Position numbers and translations under genes: made by a program. Below the pieces are notes generated by a model. That model was not told the origin of the DNA. It did not search any database and saw only the letters and a program-made list of their open reading frames with translations. A DNA stretch of 64,000 bases. Origin: Cetobacterium somerae (GTDB lineage: Bacteria > Fusobacteriota > Fusobacteriia > Fusobacteriales > Fusobacteriaceae). The stretch covers positions 1,056,454-1,120,453 of the forward strand of contig NZ_CP092519.1 of NCBI RefSeq assembly GCF_022430525.1, written 5' to 3'. Shown here in pieces: positions 44,947 through 52,500 of the stretch. The stretch's first letter is position 1. The number at the start of each line of letters is the position of its first letter.

Positions 44947-45615
44947 CTAATTAATTTCAATTAATAAAAATTTACTATCTGTCTTAGCTTTTATTTCATA
45001 TAAAACATTATAAGGAATCACTATAATTTGATCTTCTTTTAAAATTTCTTTTTGATTATTAATAGTGATATCTAACTCTCCATCTAAATTTAAAACAAGC
45101 AATTCACCTTCAGTTTTATTATGCTCAATCTCTTCATTTTCAGATATAGCAAACATTAATGATGTTAGATTCTCTAAATTTAAAATTCTTTTACTAACAA
45201 CTCCGCCTTTAAATCCAGTCACTATATCTTTCATTAAAAGTTCTTTTGAATACTCTAAATTTATAAACCCACCGATATCTTCATGTTTTTTTACTATTAT
45301 CAGTAACATTTTAGATTTTTCTAAAGCTTTTAAAGCATGAGGAATATTTGCAGGCATTAATATCATCTCACCTTTTTTTACTTTGTGACCTATTTTATTT
45401 ATAGAGATTTCTAACTCTCCATCTAAAACATAAACTAAAGCATCTGCTGGAGCACTATGTTCACTTAACATCTCCTCTTTATCAAAAGCAAAAACAGCTG
45501 AATTTAAAGAATTTTTTAAAGCAATCATCATACTATTTATTGTTTTTTCACCATAAGGAACTAAATCCTTTAAATTTATAACTTTATTATAATCCATATT
45601 TCTTATTGCATTCAT
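44947..45615 (-). CDS. Double-cupin protein
   Basis: 222 residues with two cupin_2 domains. The first: HSAPADALVYVLDGELEISI, then KKGEMILMPANIPHALKAL. The second: EIEHNKTEGELLVLNLDGELDI then LKEDQIIVIPYNVLYEIKA. The first domain keeps His residues suited to a metal site (EHSA and IPHAL); in the second the final His is replaced, so it may be structural. No DNA-binding domain is attached. Such small cupins act as isomerases, dioxygenases or sensors. It lies downstream of the ferredoxin-nitroreductase after a 131-bp gap. Confidence 0.8.
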   Translation of the reverse strand: MNAIRNMDYNKVINLKDLVPYGEKTINSMMIALKNSLNSAVFAFDKEEMLSEHSAPADALVYVLDGELEISINKIGHKVKKGEMILMPANIPHALKALEKSKMLLIIVKKHEDIGGFINLEYSKELLMKDIVTGFKGGVVSKRILNLENLTSLMFAISENEEIEHNKTEGELLVLNLDGELDITINNQKEILKEDQIIVIPYNVLYEIKAKTDSKFLLIEIN

Positions 45616-45746
45616 TTTATTTCACCTCAATTTTTTATTAAATAAAAATTAAAACTATCTAAAATGAATTTTACCTGAATCTGAAGATAAAATATGTATC
45701 ATATGTTACTTTTTTATATAAATAATCCACATTTTAAAAAATATTT

Positions 45747-46562
45747 TTATTTCCATATAATATCAGGACTTTTCCTAGGTACAGTTCTAAAATATTTTAC
45801 ATTTGGATAACCAATAGCCATACAAGAAACTATATTTTGATTTCCATTAATTCCCAAAAACTCTTTTATACTAGAATCTCTTTCACAAGCTCTTACAAGA
45901 AACCCACTAAAAACTGATCCTAATCCAAGTGTATCAGTCATAAGTTTCATATTAGCTGAAGCTATCCCCGCATTTAGAGAATGCTCTGATGTAACTATTA
46001 TTAAAATTGGTGCTTTGTAGAATAGTCTATCATTTCCTAAAGGATTTGAAATATAATCGTTATACATTTCAATCCACATTTTGGCATATTTTATTTGTAA
46101 CTTATTTGTTGAGCTTTCTAAAACTTCTTTTCCAAAATCATTCAATATTTCTAAAGTCATTTTTCTAAGCTCTTGAAGCTTATCTTTTACTACTATATAT
46201 TTTACATTTTGCGTATTTCCAGAAGTAGGTGCAAATCTTCCAGCTTCTATTATTTTTAAAATCTTTTCATTTTCTATATCTTGATTTTTAAAATTTCTTA
46301 TAGTTCTTTTATATTTTATAAAATTTAAAAAATTATCTGATTTAATATCAAAATCATTTTTATTATATTCAATTACTTCATTCATGTCGTAATCATCTGT
46401 CGAAATAGCTTTTACTGGGCAAATAGCAATACAGTGACCACACTTTACACAAGCATTATTCTTTATCGAGGCTTTTTTTTCAACAAATTCAATATCTTTT
46501 ACTGGACAATCTTTTATACATGCTCCACAACTTATACATTTTTCAATATTCACTTTAAACAT
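45747..46562 (-). CDS. Nitroreductase with N-terminal 2x[4Fe-4S] ferredoxin domain
   Basis: 271 residues. The N-terminus binds two 4Fe-4S clusters: Cys9/12/15/19 (CISCGACIKDCP) and Cys38/41/44/48 (CVKCGHCIAICP). The rest, from about 85, is an FMN nitroreductase: YKRTIRNFKNQDIENEKIL with the phosphate-binding Arg, FAPTSGNTQNVKYIVV, and GSVFSGFLVRACERDSSIKEFLG near the C-terminus. Such fusions take electrons from ferredoxin to reduce nitro compounds, flavins or unknown cofactors in anaerobes. It lies 54 bp downstream of the regulator gene at 46617, likely in one operon with it. Confidence 0.92.
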   Translation of the reverse strand: MFKVNIEKCISCGACIKDCPVKDIEFVEKKASIKNNACVKCGHCIAICPVKAISTDDYDMNEVIEYNKNDFDIKSDNFLNFIKYKRTIRNFKNQDIENEKILKIIEAGRFAPTSGNTQNVKYIVVKDKLQELRKMTLEILNDFGKEVLESSTNKLQIKYAKMWIEMYNDYISNPLGNDRLFYKAPILIIVTSEHSLNAGIASANMKLMTDTLGLGSVFSGFLVRACERDSSIKEFLGINGNQNIVSCMAIGYPNVKYFRTVPRKSPDIIWK

Positions 46563-46616
46563 TTTTAAATCTCCCTTTTTATTAGTAATATTTATTTGAA
46601 CTCTTTTATTGTATTC

Positions 46617-48095
46617 CTATTTTTTGAACAACCCATATTTTTCAAAATTTAAAAATAATACCTCCATAAACGGAATTTCAAACCATGGAATTTTTATGTT
46701 GTTTTCATTTTCACAATGAATATTTAAATAAAAAACTGCATCAAAATTATCATTTATAAAATCATAATCTAAATCTTCGACAAAATTGTAAATATTAATC
46801 TGTTTTATATAATAATATTTTTCTAAATGTGTTTTTAAAATATCTCCATGGATACTATTAAAAGATGAATCGATAATACAAATACTTTTATCCTTCGTTT
46901 TACAACTACTATCTATAAATTCCCAACAAATGTTTTTTATATACACTAATATATTAAAAATATCTTCGTTTGATAATAGAGGAAATAACTCTATCACTTT
47001 TTTTTCAATTTTATTTTTTATATAAAAAAATATATAGGAATCAATGGCTTCTGGAATTTTATATTCAGAATAATTAAAAAACTTTTTTAAAGCGCCTTTA
47101 TTTATTGTATAAATTAAATAACTTTTATCTTCTTCATTTAAATTAATTTTTAGATTTTTTTCAATATAATTAAAAAATATACTAATATTAGAATTTATTT
47201 TTTTACTTTTTAAATATTTTTCATCTATATTTAATATAATTTCTATTAAAACTAAAAAATCTTTATCATCATTTATTTGAATACAATCTATTAATTTTTC
47301 ATTTTTTAATATTTTTAAACTTCTTATAGCATTATCAGCTAAATTTTCTATTTCTAAAATTTGTGGTTCATATTCAAATTTACCTCTTATCTTATAATAT
47401 ATTAATGTCGCAACAAAAGTATAATATAAATGAATATCAGCTTTTAGAGAAAATCTATTAAATACTTTTTTTGAACATTTTTTTATTTTCAATTCTAAAT
47501 CATAGTCTATTAAGTTTCTTATATATTCTATGCTTTTAGAATTAACAAACGTATAGTAAAACAGTGCTAAATTATAATTATCTATTTTTTTTATATAAAA
47601 GTACATTAAAAATTTAATACTAAAATCCAATATATTTTTATGATTTCCCTTTAAAACAACACCTTTCCAAGGGATACTTTCTAATTCTAAATCAAACTCT
47701 TTAAGAATACTTTTGATTTCTTTTACATCTGATAAAATAGTTAATCTATTTAAAAGAAATTCATTTGATATTTGAGATAAATTTATTTTTTGATTAAAAA
47801 TTAACTTTAATAGTATATAGTGAATTCTTTCTTTTTTACAAATATCAATTATTTTATCTGAATTTAAAACTTTTATTTTTAAAAGTTCTTTTTTTTCAGA
47901 AGGTAACTTTATTTTATTTTCACTTATCAAAATTTCAAAATTAAAATTCTTTTTAAGAACTTTATTTATTCTTAATATTGAAACTTTTATGCTTGAAATT
48001 GATAAATTCATATTTTTTTTTAATTCTTTTATTGAAACTTCGTTATTTCTAACTAAAAAATCTAATATTTCAAAATCATAACTTTTTAACCCCAT
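46617..48095 (-). CDS. Mga/BglG-like transcriptional regulator
   Basis: 492 residues, very rich in Ile, Lys, Asn and Phe. The N-terminus is a helix-turn-helix (YDFEILDFLVRNNEVSIKELKKNMNLSISSIKVSILRINKVL), followed near 105-150 by a second wHTH of Mga type (NEFLLNRLTILSDVKEIKSILKEFDLELESIPWKGVVLKGN). The long helical middle resembles a degenerate PRD region, and the last 100 residues look like an EIIB/Rossmann-like fold (KSICIIDSSFNSIHGDILKTHLEKYY). The phosphorylatable His residues of PRDs are not evident. It probably controls the ferredoxin-nitroreductase next to it. Confidence 0.75.
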   Translation of the reverse strand: MGLKSYDFEILDFLVRNNEVSIKELKKNMNLSISSIKVSILRINKVLKKNFNFEILISENKIKLPSEKKELLKIKVLNSDKIIDICKKERIHYILLKLIFNQKINLSQISNEFLLNRLTILSDVKEIKSILKEFDLELESIPWKGVVLKGNHKNILDFSIKFLMYFYIKKIDNYNLALFYYTFVNSKSIEYIRNLIDYDLELKIKKCSKKVFNRFSLKADIHLYYTFVATLIYYKIRGKFEYEPQILEIENLADNAIRSLKILKNEKLIDCIQINDDKDFLVLIEIILNIDEKYLKSKKINSNISIFFNYIEKNLKINLNEEDKSYLIYTINKGALKKFFNYSEYKIPEAIDSYIFFYIKNKIEKKVIELFPLLSNEDIFNILVYIKNICWEFIDSSCKTKDKSICIIDSSFNSIHGDILKTHLEKYYYIKQINIYNFVEDLDYDFINDNFDAVFYLNIHCENENNIKIPWFEIPFMEVLFLNFEKYGLFKK

Positions 48096-48141
48096 ATGAC
48101 TCCTTTAATTTTAAATCTTTTATTATAAATAATATCACATT

Positions 48142-48185
48142 AAAAAGCTAAGAACCCTTATATATAAAAGGGTTCTTAGCTTTTT
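48142..48185. terminator. Bidirectional terminator downstream of the thioredoxin-like gene
   Basis: Long stem AAAAAGCTAAGAACCCTT (48142-48159) with AAGGGTTCTTAGCTTTTT (48168-48185). On the minus strand it ends the thioredoxin-like transcript before the regulator gene. Confidence 0.85.
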
Positions 48186-48263
48186 AGTTATTATATCAAA
48201 ATATATACAATCTAACCATATATATTTTTAAATATTTAAAATTTTAAAATATATATAAGTTAA

Positions 48264-48503
48264 TTAGAAATCTTCTTCTTCAACTTCAAGAAAACTTTCA
48301 ATCTCCTTTAATCCAACAAATACATTTTCTTCACTGACATCATCATCTGTTGAAACAATTAAAGTTGGAAATACTTTAACAGAATACTCTTCTGCAAGTG
48401 TTTTATTCTCTTCAACATCTACATATTTAACATTCTCAAAGTCTTTTAAAATCTCAATAACCTCTTCAGATTCTTTTGAATTTTTTTTATAAAAAAGTAT
48501 CAT
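48264..48503 (-). CDS. Thioredoxin/glutaredoxin-fold protein with SxxS in place of CxxC
   Basis: 79 residues in the size range of glutaredoxins. The start MILFYKKNSKESEEVIEIL matches a glutaredoxin start (FYKKxCPYCxEV) with both active-site Cys replaced by Ser (Ser9 and Ser12). The fold's cis-proline loop is retained (VKVFPTLIVS), as is the second strand VKYVDVEEN. The C-terminus is unusually acidic (EVEEEDF). With no cysteine at all it cannot act as an oxidoreductase, so a binding or structural role is inferred. Excellent AGGAGG site; single-gene transcript. Confidence 0.8.
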   Translation of the reverse strand: MILFYKKNSKESEEVIEILKDFENVKYVDVEENKTLAEEYSVKVFPTLIVSTDDDVSEENVFVGLKEIESFLEVEEEDF

Positions 48504-48624
48504 TTCTAAACCTCCTAATTAATATAATTATAGACAGTTATTCTAAAAAATAGATTAATTTCCTACTTTTAAAATTAAAGTATCTCACTTACTACTAACT
48601 TTGTAATTTTCTAATCTTTTATCC

Positions 48625-48653
48625 TTGTAGACCTATTTTTTCTGATGTATACT
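48625..48653 (+). promoter_or_regulatory. Promoter of the helicase-nuclease gene
   Basis: TTGTAG (48625-48630), 17 bp, TATACT (48648-48653), 25 bp upstream of the ATG. Confidence 0.6.
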
Positions 48654-48678
48654 TTATCTAGAATACAGGAGGGGATTA

Positions 48679-51237
48679 ATGGAGAGATTAGGGTTTCAAA
48701 AAATAAAGACTATAAACTATTATAATCATAGAGATGATATATGCTCTAAGATTTATTATAATGAAATATTAGATACTATTGTAATTTTAGATTTTAATAT
48801 AACTGAGATTGATAACAGTGGTGTTTTTTCATATAGAGAGTACACAAACCTTCAGAATCAATTTATGAAAAAGCATAAATTTTTATATAGATTTTGTAAT
48901 GAAAATTTTAATAGAGAAAACCTATGCAAGATTTTAGATAAAACTTTAGAGATTCCATTAGTTCCAACTAAAAATGTTGGCCGTACTGGAATAGATGCAT
49001 CTTATCTTGAGCATCACTTTGAATCTGTTTTCTTTGAGCTTTATGGAGAGGATAGTTATGATCTTCTTTCAAAAGAGGAGCAGCTTATTGGATTCCAAGG
49101 TGAAAATATTTTTGTTGATTATGTTGTAGAAAAATTAGATGAAAAGATTGTAATAGAGGAAAATGGCGAAAGCTATCACCATCCACAAAAAACTGGCTTA
49201 TCTAAATATATAAAGCAGATTGAAAGACAAAATGCATTGGTTTACCAAGGATACAAAGTTTTTAGATTTTCAACTAATGAGATTGAGTTTAAAGATAGAA
49301 TGGTTGAAGAGATGAAAATCTACTTGGGAAATAAAGAGGAGTTTATTGCTCAAAGACTATTAGTTCAAGATAGAAAATATAAGCTTTATGAACACCAAAA
49401 CTTAACTCTTAATCAACTTCAGGAAATGAGAAAAGATGGAATCAAATCAACTGTTATAGTTCTTCCAACTGGAACTGGAAAATCAACTATAGCTGAAGAG
49501 GATATAAAACTATTTCTCCAGGAGAAACCAGAGGCTAGAGTTTTAATATTAGTTCCAACTATAGCTTTAAAAAATCAGTGGATAAAAAATTTAACTATAA
49601 CTTTCTCTGAAAAATTAGTTGGTGACTCTATAGATAATCAAATTTATGTTTCAACATATTCTGGAATTATAAATAGAAAAAACGAATTTAAACCTGATGA
49701 TTTCAGATATATAGTTGTAGATGAAGCTCATCATAGTGTTGCTCCAGGTATGGCTAAAATATTAAAATATTTTAATGCGGATTTTTTACTAGGAATGACT
49801 GCAACTCCAGAGCGTCTTGATAAGAAAAAATTAGAATCAATTTTCTCTACAACAGAGGTTAATCTAACTTTAAAAGAAGCTATAGAAAATGGAATTTGTT
49901 CTTCTATTAGAATCTTTAGATTAGAAAGTAATATAGATCTATCTGAAGTTAGATTTAATGGAAAAGATTATATCTCAGGAGATTTAGAAAAGAAGATTGT
50001 TGTTGCTTCTAGAAATGAACTTATAGCTGATACAATTGATAAATACTTTGGAAAAGATGTAGATGGCCTTTCTACAAAACAGGGAATAGTATTTTGTGTT
50101 AATGTAGCTCATGCATCTATGATGGCAAAACTACTTAATGAAAGAGGTATAAATGCTGCTGCAGTTTCTGGAAAAGATAGAGATTCACAAAAAAATATTA
50201 AGAAGTATTTAAATGGAGAGATTAGATTTCTTACTTCATGTCAACTTATATCAGAGGGATGGGATGCACCAAAAACTTCTGTGATAGTTATGGCTAGGCC
50301 TACAATGTCAAAAGTAATCTATTATCAACAACTGGGAAGAGGAACACGAAGAACTGAGAATAAGGAAGCACTATATCTTATAGATGTAGTTGATAACTAC
50401 TCTTTTTCATCGGTACCTTGGACCGCTAACTCACTTTTTAAAAATCCGTTGTACTCACCTTTTGGAGATGTTTTAACGGGAGTTAGATCTTGGAATGGAG
50501 AGATGATTTACCTGGAACATCTTTTGGAAAAAGAGATGGATTTACAAGAGGTTGATATAGAAACTTTTGAAAGTATCTATGGAGATTATATAAGTTCTGA
50601 AGAACTTGCTAGAGAGTTATTCCTTTCTACAGATACTATAACTGCTTGGATAAAAAAAGGAGAAATAGTTCCTGATTATTCAACTAAATTAGGAAGAATT
50701 AGTTATTATAAATTTAAACCTGAAAGAGTTGAAGAGATAAGAGTTTTAAAAAATCTGAAAAAAAGAGATGAAACTACTATTTTAGATGATTTCTGGGAGT
50801 TTATAGAGGAGGGAAGTTATAGCCTTTCGTATAAAATAATATTTATATTAGCTTTAATTAAAAATCTTGAAAAAGATGGAGAAGCTGATTTTGAAAAGGT
50901 TAAAGCTGATTATATAAGTTACTACAGAAAGCGTTTAGAGGATGGACTACCAGTGGATAAAAAGTCATGTCCATATACGGCTGAGTATTTAAATAGTGAC
51001 AAAGAGATGACAAGAAATATCATAGTTAATCCTTTTGAGAAGTTTGAAAGAAAAAGATTTATCTATTATGGAAAAGATCTTAAAAATATTGGATTTAGCT
51101 TTTACTTATGGCAAAAGGTAGATTCTGATTTTATAAAAAAATTAAAGAATAAGATGCTAAAAGATTTAGAGAACTACTATAAAGACCTAGGTGGAGCAGG
51201 AGATACATCAATTTTTAAATACAAAAATCTACTCTAA
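48679..51237 (+). CDS. Superfamily 2 helicase with a Vsr/DUF559-like nuclease domain
   Basis: 852 residues, probably a defence or repair enzyme on DNA. Residues about 134-197 form a PD-(D/E)xK-like module: QGENIFVDYVVEKLDEKIVIEENGESYHH, then KQIERQNALVYQGYKVFRFS, the R...G..V.RF. end of Vsr/DUF559 nucleases. The helicase core follows: Walker A PTGTGKST (about 263-270), DEAHH (about 348-352), GMTATPERLD, then the C-terminal helicase domain with QQLGRGTRRTE near 551. At about 638-690 there is a helix-turn-helix resembling MerR or excisionase (SSEELARELFLSTDTITAWIKKGEIVPDY). AGGAGGGG ribosome site and own promoter. No methylase is adjacent. It marks the left end of the defence island. Confidence 0.82.
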   Translation: MERLGFQKIKTINYYNHRDDICSKIYYNEILDTIVILDFNITEIDNSGVFSYREYTNLQNQFMKKHKFLYRFCNENFNRENLCKILDKTLEIPLVPTKNVGRTGIDASYLEHHFESVFFELYGEDSYDLLSKEEQLIGFQGENIFVDYVVEKLDEKIVIEENGESYHHPQKTGLSKYIKQIERQNALVYQGYKVFRFSTNEIEFKDRMVEEMKIYLGNKEEFIAQRLLVQDRKYKLYEHQNLTLNQLQEMRKDGIKSTVIVLPTGTGKSTIAEEDIKLFLQEKPEARVLILVPTIALKNQWIKNLTITFSEKLVGDSIDNQIYVSTYSGIINRKNEFKPDDFRYIVVDEAHHSVAPGMAKILKYFNADFLLGMTATPERLDKKKLESIFSTTEVNLTLKEAIENGICSSIRIFRLESNIDLSEVRFNGKDYISGDLEKKIVVASRNELIADTIDKYFGKDVDGLSTKQGIVFCVNVAHASMMAKLLNERGINAAAVSGKDRDSQKNIKKYLNGEIRFLTSCQLISEGWDAPKTSVIVMARPTMSKVIYYQQLGRGTRRTENKEALYLIDVVDNYSFSSVPWTANSLFKNPLYSPFGDVLTGVRSWNGEMIYLEHLLEKEMDLQEVDIETFESIYGDYISSEELARELFLSTDTITAWIKKGEIVPDYSTKLGRISYYKFKPERVEEIRVLKNLKKRDETTILDDFWEFIEEGSYSLSYKIIFILALIKNLEKDGEADFEKVKADYISYYRKRLEDGLPVDKKSCPYTAEYLNSDKEMTRNIIVNPFEKFERKRFIYYGKDLKNIGFSFYLWQKVDSDFIKKLKNKMLKDLENYYKDLGGAGDTSIFKYKNLL

Positions 51238-51375
51238 CCAAATTTTATTAAAGAATATTCCATCATTAATTAATTCTTTTAAATTATTACTTAATATTTT
51301 ATGAGATATTTTATAAACTAAATTTTTTAATTCATCATATCTAATAACTTTTTCAACATTAAATACGCCATAAAA
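51229..51375 (-). pseudogene. HxlR-family regulator remnant
   Basis: A minus-strand frame reading VIRYDELKNLVYKISHKIL then SNNLKELINDGIF, with stop at 51229-51231. The R(F/Y).EL......ISHK(M/I)L...L.EL..DG(I/L) pattern is the helix-turn-helix core of HxlR regulators. The N-terminal helix with its redox Cys and the C-terminal third are missing, so it is inactive. It overlaps the last bases of the helicase gene. HxlR genes usually stand divergent from nitroreductases, exactly as here, so the nitroreductase has lost its regulator. Confidence 0.6.
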
Positions 51376-51529
51376 TAATTATGCTACTATTATAGCATAA
51401 TAGCCAATACCAAAAAGGAATCTTTTATTTTATTTAGTACTTCTTACCTAATGTTGAAAATATAAATAGATTTAATAATGAGTTTTAAAATAGGATTCAA
51501 AAAAATTCAATATAAAAGGAGTGGTTTTC

Positions 51530-52183
51530 ATGGATTTAACTAATATTTTAAAAAAAAGATACTCTACTAAAAAATTTGATCCAACTAAAAAAATATCATC
51601 TGACAATTTAGAGAAAATTAAAGATTTATTACAGCTTTCTCCTTCGTCAACTAATCTGCAACCTTGGCACTTTATTTTAGCAACAACAGAGTGTGGAAAA
51701 AAAAGAATAGCAAAATCTGCTGAAGGATTTTATAAGTTTAACGAAGATAAAATTTTGGAGGCCTCTGCAGTTGTTGTTTTCGCCACAAAGGTTGATATAA
51801 CAGATGACTTTATTAGACATGCTAATGCTCAAGAGGATAAAGATGGAAGGTTTGTACAAGAACAATTTAAAAAGGATAATTATAATGGAAGAAAAAAATT
51901 TGCAAATATTCATAAATATGACTATAAAGATACTTTCCACTGGGCTGAAAAACAAACTTATTTAAATCTAGGAGTTTTTTTATTAGGATTAGGAGTTCTA
52001 GACATTGATGCAGTTGCTATGGAGGGTGTTAATATGAAAATTTTAGATGAAGAATTTAATCTTAGAGAGAAAGGATTTACAGCTTCTTTTGTTGTAGCTT
52101 TAGGATATCATGCAAGTGATGATTTTAATGCTGCTCTTCCAAAATCAAGACTTTCTAAAGATGAAATAATTGAAGAAATTTAA
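51530..52183 (+). CDS. nfsB: Oxygen-insensitive NAD(P)H nitroreductase NfsB
   Basis: FMN enzyme that reduces nitroaromatics and quinones by two electrons. 217 residues, the same length as E. coli NfsB, and close to it throughout: LKKRYSTKKFDPTKK, LLQLSPSSTNLQPWHFI (FMN and substrate face), AVVVFATKVDITDDF, EDKDGRF, and EKGFTASFVVALGYHASDDFNAALPKSRL at the end. I use the ATG at 51530, because the in-frame GTG at 51521 overlaps the AAAGGAG ribosome site. A dead HxlR gene lies upstream. It ends at the terminator 52238-52266. Confidence 0.95.
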   Translation: MDLTNILKKRYSTKKFDPTKKISSDNLEKIKDLLQLSPSSTNLQPWHFILATTECGKKRIAKSAEGFYKFNEDKILEASAVVVFATKVDITDDFIRHANAQEDKDGRFVQEQFKKDNYNGRKKFANIHKYDYKDTFHWAEKQTYLNLGVFLLGLGVLDIDAVAMEGVNMKILDEEFNLREKGFTASFVVALGYHASDDFNAALPKSRLSKDEIIEEI

Positions 52184-52237
52184 AAAATATAATTATACTA
52201 AACTACTTTTTTTCTAAAATTTGAGTATCCTAAAATT

Positions 52238-52266
52238 AAAAACCTGAGATTCTTTCTCAGGTTTTT
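52238..52266 (+). terminator. Terminator after nfsB
   Basis: AAAAACCTGAGA with TCTCAGGTTTTT, short loop; symmetrical, so it also stops transcription arriving on the minus strand from the McrBC-like operon. Confidence 0.85.
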
Positions 52267-52364
52267 ATGTATTTTAATCTTTTATTTAAACAAAACTAAA
52301 TACTATACTCATATTTTTTAAAAACTTCTATATACTTAGAAATTTCTGATAATAAGTAATTTAT

Positions 52365-52500
52365 TTAATCGCCCCATGATTCCTCATTATATATATCAAA
52401 TTCCACACTTTTCATAATCATACTTGATTTATTATCCTCTAAATTTCTCCATTCTAATTTAGAACCAATTTGATCTTCTATTTTAATTTTTCTGCTAAAT
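52365..52500 (-). pseudogene. DUF4268-type C-terminal fragment
   Basis: In a frame different from the overlapping nuclease gene, the minus strand reads KIKIEDQIGSKLEWRNLED then NKSSMIMKSVEFDIYNEES, WGD and a stop at 52365. The IE..IG..LEW..L.DKKAS.I.......DI......W pattern is that of the end of DUF4268 proteins, which occur in restriction and defence loci. Only about 44 codons remain. It suggests that the present 3' end of the macro-fused gene was pasted over, or shifted against, an older gene. Confidence 0.5.

Noticed and set aside
51521-51529. GTG start for nfsB
   Set aside because: It overlaps the ribosome site; the ATG at 51530 gives the family's exact N-terminus.
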